Below are positions 45,524-57,300 of a stretch of 64,000 nucleotides of DNA, piece after piece. This stretch comes from Bolinopsis microptera (taxonomy: Eukaryota > Ctenophora > Tentaculata > Lobata > Bolinopsidae): the NCBI RefSeq assembly GCF_026151205.1, contig NC_087072.1, forward strand, positions 25,819,799-25,883,798. Reading direction: 5' to 3'. The position numbers and the translations under genes were made by a program. The notes under the pieces are model-generated. The model saw only the letters and a list, made by a program, of their open reading frames with translations. It made no database searches and was not told where the DNA came from. Every line of letters starts with the position of its first letter. Positions within the stretch are counted from its first letter, which is position 1.

Positions 45524-48500
45524 TCAGCAAGCGAGAAAATGAGAGGAGACCCACCTGGTGTCATAAATAGTGTAGTTGGGATGATGGGCATCGTTAGTAG
45601 TGTGGTTCTGTAAAAATATACTGTTAAGTTAATACTTCGAGAAATATTTAGAGATGATTTCAATATGGTGTTCGATAAAAATGAAAACAATAAAATAGTT
45701 GATCATGTAGTGAGAGGGTATAATTATAACGGCCGCAGTAAAAGGTCCCTAACCTCACTGGCAATAGAGTTAGTGCTTACAGCCTGAGGTGTGCTGTATG
45801 GAGTGTAGGAGTTTGGAGTGCCTATATAGCCTCCTCCGAGGTGCAACTGTCCCATCTGAGATGCCAGGGCGTGATGATCAACCGGTGACAGTTGAGGGGG
45901 GAATGTAGTCAGGGGAACAAATTGCGGGGACATCCACTGTCCGTTTGGAATGTTGTTGTACTGAATTGGTAGAGGTACCATCTGCATTGCTGAAATGGAG
46001 TATAGAGGTTCAAGATTTAACATTTGTTATATTTCCTCTATGGTGGTGCACACAAAGATCAAATTTGTAACTATGGACAACTTTTAAACCATTTTCAATT
46101 TGCCGGTAGGTAGCACTTAACAAATAAAATAGATTGGTAGAATTGATATTATTTTTATATCAAGTGAAGATGAATATTGCAAAACTCACAAGGGTGTATA
46201 AGTAGAGGTCTAGGGCCTGGTGTAGGAATAGCGGAAGCTCCGTTCTGTTGTAACGACACATCTGAATACATTGGCTGCACGAAGCTCATTGCTGGAAGTT
46301 GTCCGTTATCTTCCATTCCCGCTCCAGCTGCTGCCCATGCAGGAGCGAAGTAGACTAGAGGCCGTTTCTTGTTTGGATTCGGAGCTTCAGCAAATTTGAC
46401 TATCAAAGGCTCTCCTCCTTGGGTTACTGGTTTGCCGTTCAGGGCTTTGATTGCCTTTTCGCATAATTCCTTACTTTCCAACCTGAAACACAGAGTTGCT
46501 ATTGGCTGACTATGATGGACAGATATAAGATTTATTTGAATAAGTATTACTGGGAACGAAAAGCGCGCACAATTTGAACAGATGTGAATCCTAACAGAGG
46601 AGGCATACCAAGATCATTCAAAATAAAATTCTCGCTAACAAATTTGGAATAACTGATTATTGAAATTGCAACTTAATAGCGCACACACATTTTAAGTTTT
46701 TCCTACAACTATATCTAAGATTAAAGGAACTAGTTTTTGAAGTACATGGTGTTTTCTTGGTAAAATTTCTTTTCTAACTAATTGGTGTTCAGTTACCTGG
46801 CAAATCCAACACCTTTACTGTTCCCCTCTGGGTCTTTCAATATCCTAGATGAAACTATTTCACCGAACGGCATCACCAAACTGTTGAGTTGCTGAAAGAT
46901 TCCCAATAAGTATTGAAAATATTGACCTACATCAGAAGATGAGATATATCTTAATATATTAAAATTACAACAGACAAAGAAATGAAAACTTCAGGCATAC
47001 TTCCTCCGTGAAGGATCGAGGTAGATTGCTGATATACAGGTTTGTCACGTCTATATTGTCGTTGTGTTGCTTTATCTTTGAAGGATCGTGCTGTTGTTTT
47101 CTGATTTGATCGTTGATTGACATCTGAAATAAGGTAGTTAGTCACATCCTTCAATATAACGCAGTGGAGTTTGTTAATAGTAAAATAAATGGGAATTCTG
47201 CGGAAAACTACTTGTAAAAATGTCGGTTGGGAATCAATCGCTAGATCTATAAAATAGATTGTGTGTGCAATAGGTGGTACCCCTGGTAAGCAGTAAGCAG
47301 GCGGTCCCGGCCAGCAGTTGAGCGAACAGTCGTACAACTGCCTTTCCCGCGTTCGCGCGCGCTCAAATAAACTGCACAAAATGCTCACAATGACACTGTC
47401 TGCACACATCTTATTGAGAAATTTTTCGGCGGTTTTTTGCGTTTTCATTCAAATTACATAGCGGTAACATTGACAACGGTCACTTTCGTTTTAATGACTT
47501 AATCCAAGTCAAATCATGACACTTAAGCGAAAAAAGGGCTTTTTAAAGAAATAACAATCACAAAAGAGTAATCAAGTTACTCCACCGAGTGGAGAATGTC
47601 AAAGGAACATGCAAGAGAAAGCACGAAATTTCAGCACAGCCAAGTGAAGAAGATAAAGATGACATACCTTGCTACTAACCTTAGCAAACGATGCTTGCGT
47701 TCCTTGCAAAGTAAGATGTTGGCAAGCTTTCTGTGCCGCCTCAGGGCTTTCAAAGTCAACAAACCCATATCCTGAGGAAGTGTCTGGTAAAAATACTGGT
47801 ATTTTATGAAGATAAGGCAGTATAAGAGATATATATAGCAGTATATAAGGTAGAAACACAATGATTACACGTGTTAACTGTAAGGGGAATGTTCAGAAGA
47901 TGTAAGGTTTAACGCGTTTCTTTGTCTACACGCAGTTTTAAACAGGCCTTATCTTCTCGCACTTTAGCTTGACAAATATTAGAAGTAAATGTTGAACGTG
48001 TCAAAGTAAAACACACCCTTGCATTTGTTGCTCTGCTTGTCAGTGATGGCCTTTGTCGAGGTGATCTTACCAAACCTGAAAACAAGATGTCAGAAAGAAT
48101 TTCATAACAGTTTTGCAAACTTATTTTTAGCTCTGAAAACAAAAACAGAAGCAGGAAATATTAGAATAATAACCTTTTACACATGTTAGCAAGTTCATCA
48201 TCAGTGGTATGGTGGGGCAGTCCTCGTATATAGAGATTAGTGCGGCTCAGTTGCTCGGACTGGTTGTTATCATTCCTGTAACCTCCTCCGTTCTGTAATT
48301 AATTAAACTCATTAGTTAATTAATTAAACTAGTTGCAATAAGTGTGTTATAATTCTGCATCCAAAACTCCTTGTGGAACAGGTTGGTTTTAGAATGGTCA
48401 CTAGGCTGAACAATAGAACATACGAGTACACTCAAAACCTTTAGAAGCTCCTTAACACGCCGCCACATGAACATTCTGCTAGCTGCGCTATGTATACTAC

Positions 48501-51500
48501 TATATTGTATACTACAATATATACTACTATAACAACTGCTTATCTAAGTAGGGTACCGTTTAGAGGGACATCATTACACTCGGGCAACCAGCCAAAACCA
48601 GCCTATACAATAGAGTGCAGGGTGTGTTGCTGCTTCTCATTTAGAAATATGTTCTAATGTTGTGGATGACTTAGGTCGCTAATTGCTATGACTTAATGCG
48701 TAATATTATATAGTATTAGCTACATTTGGAGGGTGTGATCTAACGTTATGTCTAGGAGTATTATAGCATCTCATAGTACTCATACGTTACACGTAAGATG
48801 CGAAACAGTTAGAGTTATGATCGAATTAAGACAAGATCTCAGTATGAAAGTGCGTCAATCAGCGATTTAATACTAACTACAATCACATGGATGGGGGGGG
48901 GGGGGGGGGCTGATTATTTATAAGGGGTTGGGGGATCATCGCCATATTAGAATTTTTCGGTTAAATGTTGAAACAGAAGGATACAATTTATGCGCTTTTT
49001 TCTCACATTGAAAGATTGATTCACTTAACTTTAGTACTACACACTGGTAGGTACACACTGGTAAGTACACACTGGTAAGTACACACGGGTAAGTACACAC
49101 TGGTAAGGACACACGGGTAAGTACACACGGGTAAGTACACACTGGTAAGTACACACTGGTAAGTACACACTGGTAAGTACACACTGGTAAGTACACACTG
49201 GTAAGTACACACTGGTGAGTGACCTTAAGGGTAATTAGGTACATACTAATTAAGGTAACTGGCAGGAACCCGTATAACCCTAAAATGGTGTCAAGACTCA
49301 AGAGACTAAAATAATTATTACCTATTTAATTCGCGTTTTTTACACCACTTGGGGGTCCAAATTTTGAGCTCTAAAACTCCTATTTCTTGGCCTATTTTTT
49401 ATTTTTTCGTGCTGATTTGGAGGCTATTAAAGCATTTGGCCCAGTCAAAAAAGTTTCAGTTGTATATCTTTTACGGTTTTTGCGGAAAGTCGCGTTAAAG
49501 TTGATGCCGTGGTATCAGTAAAATGGTACGGATGGGTACGGATCCATAATCCATATATATCGTCTCGCTTTATATATAGTAAGAAGATTAGGCATTTACT
49601 TTCCGTATTTTGACAGATAAAATTTAGAGATTGAGGGGGTTAATTACAGTTTGTTAGTAGTAGTAGTAGTAGTAGTTGTAAGTTATTGTTAGTAGTTGGC
49701 TCAGATCCAGTTTTTATCAACAAATATATCACCACTTACAAGATGTTGTTTGTAGGTAAATTTATGTTATGTATTATAGAAAAACCATGCATCTCTGTAC
49801 AGTGTACATCTGTGTAACTTCACGCTAAGTGAGCCTACAAAGTACAATACGGTGTATCTGTTAACAAGGTTTGTACAAAATTCTGCAGTTAAAAGATTTC
49901 CTAACTATGCAAGCGTGCTGCACTTTCCAACTTGTTCTGCATATAGGAGGAGTTTATACTCACATTATAATTATTGTTCTGCATGTAGGAGGAGTTTATA
50001 CTCACATTATAATTATTGTTCTGCATGTAGGAGGAGTTTATACTCACATTATAATTATTGTTCTGCGTGTAGGAGGAGTTTATACTCACATTATAATTAT
50101 TGTTCTGCATGTAGGAGGAGTTTATACTCACATTATAATTATTGTTCTGCGTGTAGGAGGAGTTTATACTCACATTATAATTATTGTTCTGCATGTAGGA
50201 GGAGTTTATACTCACATTATAATTATTGTTCTGCATGTAGGAGGAGTTTATACTCACATTATAATTATTGTTCTGCATGTAGGGGGAGTTTATACTCACA
50301 TTATAATTATTGTTCTGCATGTAGGAGGAGTTTATACTCACAGTATAATTATTGTTCTGCATGTAGGGGGATTTTATACTCACAGTATAATTATTGTTCT
50401 GCATGTAGGAGGAGTTTATACTCACATTATAATTATTGTTCTGCATGTAGGAGGAGTTTATACTCACAGTATAATTATTGTTCTGCATGTAGGAGGAGTT
50501 TATACTCACATTATAATTATTGTTCTGCATGTAGGAGGAGTTTATACTCACATTATAATTATTGTTCTGCATGTAGGAGGAGTTTATACTCACAGTATAA
50601 TTATTGTTCTGCATGTAGGGGGATTTTATACTCACAGTATAATTATTGTTCTGCATGTAGGAGGAGTTTATACTCACAGTATAATTATTGTTCTGCATGT
50701 AGGGGGAGTTTATACTCACATTATAATTATTGTTCTGCATGTAGGAGGAGTTTATACTCACATTATAATTATTGTTCTGCATGTAGGGGGATTTTATACT
50801 CACATTATAATTATTGTTCTGCATGTAGGAGGAGTTTATACTCACATTATAATTATTGTTCTGCATGTAGGGAGAGTGGTAAGACATTTTCTGCTGACCG
50901 GACCAGTAGTTACCTCGGTTACTCTGCCACTGCTGCTGGGCTGGACTGGGCGATCTTTTGTAGGGCATCTGAGGAGAACAGGCTGGATATTAAAACATAA
51001 TATTACTATTTATACATATACAGGGTGTACCGTATAAAGTGTGACTTTTTTCAACTTTAAAAGTTTTTGACAGAATTAAACTTCACGGTTATTTTTAACT
51101 AAATTTTGTCAGAAATATAGTTGAAATATATATTGATTGAACAATAATAAACAAGAATTGCGCCGGTTAGCGGACGCTAGATTTCCATCAACCGTAGTGA
51201 ATTTAAAATTAAAATTAACGATAGTTTTATGCTGGTCAAAATATTAAATAATGGTTCTTTATTCACCATTCTTGGGGCGCTACGGAACACAAAATGGAGG
51301 GGTTGCCATTGTCAATTAGTCAAATTTAAAAAGTTAAATGACCGGCGCGCGGAAACCGTAGCCTGTGCCTGTGTGGTGATATGCAGTTATCCGTAGTAGG
51401 TAATGCAACTCATAATAACATTTATGGTCCATTTCGTATAACAAATCAAGCACTCACAACAAAACAAGAAGTTAGTATGTTGTACTGCATCATGATCAAT

Positions 51501-53834
51501 GATCAAGTAAAGAAAAGCGTGAGCTACTTAACACATTTATAAGATTCGGGAAATCGCTTGTTATTCAAATCAATTACCATAGAATTCAAATTGTATGCTA
51601 GGCGCCGCGCATTTGAGCTTGAGGTGTAATTCAATCAATCGTCAAATCGTGCAAACGTATGCGGAGGGTAACCATGTCGACGACACCGTAACTGCTCTGC
51701 ACGCGGAGAATATGCATTAAAATAACGTATGCGGAGGGTTATGCATGTGTTCCTTTGTGACACCGAACGAAAAACATATCAACCTACTATACCCATTCTC
51801 AATTCCTTCCACTTCTATACATCTTATGCCTTTTTAAAGAAAAAGACAGTTGATGTAAAAAATATGGTTAATAGTGAAGCACCTTCCAAAAAAAGCCACC
51901 CTTCCCAAAAATTAAATATTTTAGTCTGAAATTGACATTATTCATGGCTGAGGTCCAAGATTTTCAAAATATAATAAAAACGTTTTAAAGACCTTCCTCA
52001 AAATTCTGCCTGGACAATCTCTTCTAAATGATCCCTAACACATATTTTGAAAGTTTCAGGGTGATTAATCAAAAACAGTCGGAGACAAATTATTTTTAGA
52101 CTCGATTTTCACTACGCCAGATAAACTCGATTTTCACTACGCGTGATAGAAAATCGCTCGCACAATACAATTACTTATGAGCGCTGACCTTTGACCAGCG
52201 ATAACTTCGGCTAGGAACAAAATTTTTTGATAGGAACAAAAGCAAATGATAGACATTACTCTTTACTGTCAAAAATAGCTAAAATATTGATTTCGAAATT
52301 TTTTTCTTGAGACCCCTAAATTACAGCAAGCTTAAGTTCCTAAATTAGCACCATAATAAAATAGCAATTTGTGAGAAATAAAAAATTGATTGGGACTTGA
52401 AATTTGGTATGCATAAATTCGACACCTAGTGACACAATGTGATGAAGAGTTTTTAGCAACTGCTCCTTCATAATATTTTGTATTATTTCTCAAAAAAGTC
52501 ACACTTTCTATGGTACACCCTGTATACTGTGCACAGTGCGTGGAACAAGAGATACATTATAGCGTGAAGTGTGTAAGCAATAAAAATAAAACGAAAGCAA
52601 GGTACAGGAAAGTGTTACCTTTATATATAATACGAAAGGTAACATTTTTCTGTATATTATATACACTAGCAGGAACCCGTCTTACTATAAAGTGGTGTCA
52701 AGACTCAAAATACTAAAATAATTATTACCTATTTAATTCGCGTTTTTGACACCACTTGTGGGTCCAAATTTTGGGCACTAAAATTCTTATTCCTTGGTCA
52801 ATTTTTTATTCTTTTCCCTCTTTTATACTGATTTGAAGGCCATTAAAGCATTTGACCCAGTCAAAAAAGTTTCAGTTGTATATCTTCTACGGTTTTTGAG
52901 GAGCACTAAGCAGTTGCAATGTGACTACTGTAGTAGTACCAACAATCCCACAGGGGGGGGGGGTCCAAGGGGAACTTTGGGGAGTTTTGGGGAACTTTTT
53001 TTGGGGAACTTCAGGAAACCTGGGGGACTTTCCCAAAGTTCCTCAAAAAATTATCAATGAAACAAATAATTTTGGGGAATTTTGGGGAACTTTTTTTTGG
53101 GGAACTTCAGAAAGTTCCCCAAAATTCCCCAAAATTCCCCAAAGTTCCCCAAAAAAATTATCATGCTTAAAAAATTATCATGCTGCAAGTATCAACAAGT
53201 AAGTTAAGATTATACCTTATAATAACATACATGTTAACATTAATGGGTATTAATGTATATTAGAGAAATTTTGAATAATTTTGAATAATTTTGAATAATT
53301 TTGGGGAACTTTGGGGAGTTTTGGGGAACTTTTTTTTGGGGAACTTCAGAAATCTTGGGGGACTTTCCCAAAGTTCCCCTTGGACCCCCCCCCCCACAAT
53401 ACTGTAAACCCCACCTGTTGTGCCTGTTTGATGGGATTAGAGAATATTGCTGTGTTCCTCTGTTGGGACTGTCTGGAGTTGTTAATGTTATCGTTGGAGA
53501 CTGCATTGTTACTAGAGTTGTTATTGTTGATAGAGCCGTTTGTCAGTCCTGTGTTGTTGCTGTAGTGGTTCTGTCTCAATAATACCTGGGACAGGGAATA
53601 TTTTAATGTCATTATTAATAAGGATATCATAATTGAGTTAAAAAACGTCTCAGGTGAATCTAAATCTACAACTTTGTTTAACTCACTTTCTTCTCTCAGG
53701 TGAATCTAAATATAGAACTTTGTTTAACTCACTTTCTTCTCTTCACCAACTGTTGTTAGTTTATCAGGGGACGGCTCGGAGTGAGCATAGCCATTCGTCT
53801 CGGTTGCTGTGTCGACAACCTCTGCCTCTACCAT
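45524..53834 (-). CDS. RBMS: RBMS-like two-RRM RNA-binding protein, 502 aa in 11 exons
   Basis: Exons: 53834-53733, 53585-53415, 50968-50846, 48292-48174, 48075-48017, 47771-47668, 47123-47001, 46891-46797, 46482-46190, 45989-45754, 45607-45524. Phases agree at all junctions (1509 bp). The protein has an Asn/Gln/Ser-rich N-terminus, RRM1 with RNP2 LYIRGL (152-157) and RNP1 KGYGFVDF (191-198), and RRM2 with RNP2 LYISNL (255-260) and RNP1 KGVGFARL (293-300). A Pro/Gln/Tyr-rich C-terminus includes [10 protein letters not shown], which resembles the QQM.HLSLG stretch of RBMS proteins. The family binds A/U-rich single-stranded RNA or DNA and affects mRNA stability. Exons 1-3 are less conserved; they rest on splice sites and phase. 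The last exon contains a second GTGGGT donor, so another 3' end is possible. Exons 1 and 3 have duplicated donors. Confidence 0.88.
48893..48909. repeat. Poly(G), 17 nt, in RBMS intron 3
   Basis: Uninterrupted G run following ATCACATGGAT. Confidence 0.9.
49035..49216. repeat. 14-bp minisatellite GGTAAGTACACACT in RBMS intron 3
   Basis: About 13 units. Each carries a perfect donor consensus GGTAAGT, but on the plus strand, which is antisense to RBMS. On the RBMS strand the unit reads AGTGTGTACTTACC, giving TTACCAG steps that resemble weak acceptors. Confidence 0.92.
49263..49487. repeat. Dispersed 225-bp repeat, copy 1
   Basis: Direct match, roughly 85% by eye, to 52672-52903: shared GGTGTCAAGACTCA, AAATAATTATTACCTATTTA and CAGTCAAAAAAGTTTCAGTT. 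Both copies lie in RBMS introns. Confidence 0.85.
49937..50873 (-). repeat. 42-bp minisatellite repeating the RBMS exon 3 end and donor
   Basis: On the minus strand the unit reads TCCTACATGCAGAACAATAA then TTATAATGTGAGTATAAACT. The first copy supplies the last 9 codons of exon 3 and the donor AAT|GTGAGT (50846/50845). About 21 further copies follow, and all keep GTGAGT. The unit is 14 codons with no stop, so the frame is open through the whole array (Tyr-Met-Gln-Asn-Asn-Asn-Tyr-Asn core). Some units vary at NYN/NYT and NSS/KSP. Confidence 0.95.
51021..52522. mobile_element. 1.5-kb Tc1/mariner-like non-autonomous element
   Basis: Inverted ends of about 35 bp start CAGGGTGTACC and share AAAGTGTGACTTTTTT. 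TA flanks both ends (51019-51020, 52523-52524). CAGGGTG ends with TA duplication fit the Tc1/mariner group. No transposase frame is visible. It lies in RBMS intron 2. Confidence 0.8.
52672..52903. repeat. Dispersed repeat, copy 2
   Basis: See the copy at 49263-49487, same orientation, about 3.4 kb apart. Confidence 0.85.
52951..53398. repeat. G/C-run repeat with inverted ends
   Basis: The ends GGGTCCAAGGGGAACTTT (52959 onward) and AAAGTTCCCCTTGGACCC (to about 53386) are inverted copies. Between them TTGGGGAACTTT-like units and their complements alternate, so the transcript could fold extensively. Located in RBMS intron 2, ending about 20 bp from the exon 2 donor. Confidence 0.75.
53650..53745 (-). 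repeat. Tandem duplicate of the RBMS exon 1 donor
   Basis: A segment of 46-47 bp containing GAGAAGAAA|GTGAGTTAAAC occurs twice. The exon-proximal copy is the donor used in the model (53733/53732); the second lies about 47 bp further into the intron. Confidence 0.85.
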
Positions 53835-54144
53835 GGCCTACTGAACAGTTAACTGTGGTTAACTGGACCATTATAGAAAATAAAACACAATTAGTAACCT
53901 CTTACTGCCTGGTGCTAACTTCTCCTGCACTTCTCGCCCTGCTCACCTTGGGTCAGTGGGGCACGTAAAGGCAAGAGGAGGGTTAATGTGGAAATATTAA
54001 ATATGCCTTCAGTTCACTTCAGTAACCAGTAAGTGTCCAAATTATAGTGTGTCGACATATTACAAAATTGTCATTGTAGACTAAAGGAACATTTACATTT
54101 CCATAAGTATCAACAACTGCAATATTAATTTACGGATGAAATAT
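53835..54144. other. RBMS upstream region
   Basis: Sequence upstream of the proposed RBMS ATG. No TATA box or recognisable upstream exon was identified. Confidence 0.3.
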
Positions 54145-54256
54145 ATGGCTTTTACTGCCAGTCATACAATGAGCTATAGAACTGATCCTACCATAAGCCA
54201 AGAATGCTGTCGCACTTTCACCAACATTGGCAAGAACAGCAGGAATGGATCCAGCA
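54145..54256 (-). pseudogene. 112-bp duplicated fragment of the SLC25A15-like gene
   Basis: Nearly identical to about 55895-56008 in the same orientation, with a few substitutions. It encodes a piece around SIPAVLANVGESATAFLAYG of the carrier. Breaks on both sides are abrupt. Confidence 0.85.
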
Positions 54257-54344
54257 ACTTTAAATGGTCCAAACTATGACATCATTCCATTAAAATTCAA
54301 TCTCATGACCATTGACCATGGTAAAATCATAGATCAAGCTGTAT

Positions 54345-54432
54345 TAATAACTTAAACCTATTAATAACTTAAACCTATTAATAACTTAAACCTATTAATA
54401 ACTTAAACCTATTAATAACTTAAACCTATCAA
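54345..54432. repeat. 17-bp repeat ATTAATAACTTAAACCT
   Basis: Five tandem copies, the last slightly changed. Confidence 0.88.
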
Positions 54433-54559
54433 AAACCAATTAATTTATAAAATAAAAGCAGAATTATAAATTACCTCCACGTCCAGCTATATCATACAAC
54501 TTAATAATATTCATACATCTATCTACTATGGATATATAATCATATCCAAAGTTTAGCAT

Positions 54560-54712
54560 TAGTAGGGTCTACATAGGTACTACTACTACTACATAGGTAC
54601 TACTACTATTATTAGTAGGGTCTACATAGGTACTACTACTATACTACTATTAGCATTAGTAGGGCCTACAATCTACATAGGTACTACTATTACTAGTAGT
54701 ACCCTATAATAA
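54560..54712. repeat. TAC/TAG microsatellite with longer unit
   Basis: Three imperfect blocks of TAGTAGGGTCTACATAGGTA followed by (CTA)n, with an inverse TAGTAGTACCCTA at the end. Confidence 0.75.
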
Positions 54713-55319
54713 TTACTTATATTAAATTCTAACTTCACAGGATATATGCTCCATTACAATATCCATTTTGACATTTTCATGATTTTAAGCATAAATGCAT
54801 GAATTCGCAAAATTACTTAGAAAATTAAATAAATTCTAACATTTATTAGTATTACACGCTTCGACATTAAAATATACCCAACAAAGATGTAGGTTTAAGT
54901 CATTCAAGCGAGACTTAGTGAAGAAATATCAAGATTATGGACTTTTGTATCAGTTCAGATTTTAAGGACTTAAATATTTGTATGAAGTTACCAAAATTAT
55001 GCACTTTCATATCAGCTCAGACATTATGGACAAATATTAGGAATATTATCAAAAGCTAGGTGGAAATAAAATGTCTTTAGGGCATTTTTAAAACATTCTA
55101 CAGATGATAATGATCTCACTGAGTAGGGTAGTTCATTCCAAATTTTTGGTCCGCAAAACATAAATGCAGCATCTGTTCGTCTGAAATGAGGAGCAGAAGG
55201 AACTTAGAAATTCGAGTAAATATACATTTTGATTTCATTTTGTACAGCACGCCAATAAGCTCATTACAAGAGTAAAAGTTGATATTCTCGATTTCAAATT
55301 AAATTCATGAATATTTAGT
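54713..55319. other. 3' flank of the SLC25A15-like gene
   Basis: AT-rich sequence with no recognisable gene. A degenerate copy of retroelement 3' sequence is possible but I could not assign it. Confidence 0.35.
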
Positions 55320-56210
55320 TTAGTAAGGCTTAAAGGCTACCTTGTCAAAGGCTAGTTTAGTGTAATCCACTGCTACGAACAAGGCTCCACAACCAGGAAA
55401 AGCCCTCATTAAACAAGGAGTTATTCCTCTGAAAAATCCCTTATAACCAAATTCGCTGTAAATGTTCTTCATTGCATTTAAAGGAGAAAGAGACCCCACC
55501 TGAACCTGAGACTTGACAACATCTATTGGGTAAGCAAATCCCCAACACATTGTTCCACCAACACCGCCTGACACAGCAGTTTTCCATAAAGAAATTTCAT
55601 CAGGATCTTTCATTAGAACTTTTTTTGCTGCTTCATAGCCACCAAAGAAATAAAAATAGCCCCACGTTTCTCTCAATAATGTTGGCGTCCACCCTCTCAT
55701 AAGTTTAAGAGGTCCCTCTTTAGTAGCAATGTGCATGAACATGGCAAATGGTTTGGTGGGTACACCTTTTGCAGCTTTTCCAGTGATATACTGAGTCTGT
55801 AGTCTGCATTTAACCAGTTCAGTGGGTGTAAGGACAAATGAAGCGCATGCTCCAGAGCCAGCCCCACAGAAAGCTTGACTCAACAAGGATAACTCTTGAT
55901 GGCTTTTACTGCCAGTCATATATTGAGCTATAGAACTGATCCTTCCATAAGCCAAGAATGCTGTCGCACTTTCACCAACATTGGCAAGAACAGCAGGAAT
56001 GGAACCAGCATACAGACCTCTGATGCCCTCTTGCTTGAAAGTTTTCGATAATGTTACTATTACAGAACGATATTCATTAGGAAATGTCTGCATTTTAACT
56101 TTAGTCGTATCAAGGGGTTGAGTAGAATAAACAGCTGTAATGCCTCCAATCACCCCAGCCATAAAGTCTCGAAAACTTTCTGCAATCCATCTATACTTTT
56201 CGTCTAGCAT
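55320..56210 (-). CDS. SLC25A15: Mitochondrial ornithine carrier, SLC25A15-like, 296 aa
   Basis: A single uninterrupted exon encodes the whole carrier; the family is usually about 300 aa. The three repeats carry the mitochondrial-carrier signatures P32-L-D34..K37 (in QPLDTTKVKMQ), P129-T-E..K134 (in TPTELVKCRLQ) and P228-I-D230..K233 (in YPIDVVKSQVQ). The combination KVKMQTFP, TELVKCRLQT, LLRE and FFGGYEAAKK points to the ornithine/citrulline transporter subgroup of the inner membrane, which links the cytosolic and matrix parts of arginine and urea metabolism. I chose the ATG at 56210, which gives a normal length. ATGTAG just upstream could be an acceptor, so a 5' exon cannot be excluded. Lack of introns, unlike the neighbours, may mean an old retrocopy that has kept its frame. 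Confidence 0.88.
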   Translation of the reverse strand: MLDEKYRWIAESFRDFMAGVIGGITAVYSTQPLDTTKVKMQTFPNEYRSVIVTLSKTFKQEGIRGLYAGSIPAVLANVGESATAFLAYGRISSIAQYMTGSKSHQELSLLSQAFCGAGSGACASFVLTPTELVKCRLQTQYITGKAAKGVPTKPFAMFMHIATKEGPLKLMRGWTPTLLRETWGYFYFFGGYEAAKKVLMKDPDEISLWKTAVSGGVGGTMCWGFAYPIDVVKSQVQVGSLSPLNAMKNIYSEFGYKGFFRGITPCLMRAFPGCGALFVAVDYTKLAFDKVAFKPY

Positions 56211-56439
56211 ACCCTACATGAAACATTGTCTAGTAGTGGAATTTGCATATGCTAACATCAAAGTATAATAGAATGCGGGGTCAAAATTCTCCCCTTGCAC
56301 TCATTTAAGAATTTCAAGGTACTATAACATTCAAAATTATAAGTCAAGATACAGGAAATTTTACAGACTGAAAGAAATGGAGCTTTTCTAGTTTTTGCTT
56401 TGGTTGAAATCCTTATCTGGTTTGAAAGCTACCTTTGAG

Positions 56440-56850
56440 GCAGAAAACAGTGCACCAAAATACGTGGTAATGTAAGTTCACTGCTTCCTGTAAACACAGG
56501 TGTGCCACAGGGCAGCATATTAGGACCGATTCTCTTTAGTATATGCATAAATGATCTTAGTCGTAATTGCACACAGTCTACTGCTTGCTTATTTGCAGAT
56601 GACAGTGCACTATATTTCGATAATATTTCTAGAGGCTTACACCTATATGACAATGTTATAGAAGATACGAAAATTGTGTATGAATGGCTTAGAATTAAAA
56701 AGTTGAGACTAAATGTTGCAAAGCCTTCATTCATAGTATTTGACAAATGTCCTAATCTTGACAGGCTGTCAATCCCTCTTGATTTGGAAAACGACTGTCT
56801 TCACATAGAAGAAACCAAATCTCAAAAATACTTAGGTCTCAAGGATACAA
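56440..56850 (+). pseudogene. LINE reverse-transcriptase fragment
   Basis: The frame contains GVPQGSILGPILFSICINDL and LFADDSALYF (catalytic FADD), then a Trp-Leu-x8-LNVAKPSF segment. This order is standard for non-LTR retrotransposon reverse transcriptases. Both 5' and 3' parts are missing. It ends in a short GGATACAA repeat at about 56840-56875. Confidence 0.85.
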
Positions 56851-57090
56851 GGATGCAAGGATACAAGGATACAAAAGTGATAATTATTTTATTGAATTCA
56901 CAATGGTTATAATTCTGAAATAATTTAAGGTTACACAATACTAGTTGTTTACAAATGTGTAGGGATGAAATAGAAATGTTTTATAATACTATTTTTCTAT
57001 GATCGGTAGATCGGATTTGTAGATTTCGATCTTATTTTGAGGTCCTATAGCATTATGCATTGGCCAGTATTTGAGTGGAAATCTGGGCTC

Positions 57091-57300
57091 TTACAGTGTA
57101 CAGTAGGCTGTAAATTGTTCGTTCACAGAGTAGAGAATTGAATGGATCGCTCTTGCTGTAGCAGTAAATTTTGCAGGATCTAGAGTTTTATCGGATAGCA
57201 AACCGGCTAGGTCATTAATATTGTTGGGATGGAAGTTACATTTTTCTCTAACTGAGGAGCAGAGTAAACAGTCAGTTAGAACATGAATTTCTTGGAGGAC
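57091..57300 (-). pseudogene. Possible LINE C-terminal fragment
   Basis: The minus-strand frame holds an Asp-Cys-Leu-Leu-Cys pair and a VREKCNFHP segment followed by an alpha-helical tail ending AIHSILYSVN. This is reminiscent of the Cys/His C-terminal region of LINE polyproteins, but I cannot name the family. Confidence 0.35.

Noticed and set aside
49852-51037. Plus-strand open frames of 380-390 residues with [14 protein letters not shown] or [14 protein letters not shown] repeats
   Set aside because: They are antisense shadows of the RBMS exon 3 donor array. The minus frame is the one joined to conserved RBMS exons.
55320-56210. Mitochondrial phosphate carrier (SLC25A3) as identity of the carrier
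   Set aside because: The signature residues and the KVKMQTFP, TELVKCRLQT and FFGGYE blocks fit the ornithine carrier subgroup better.
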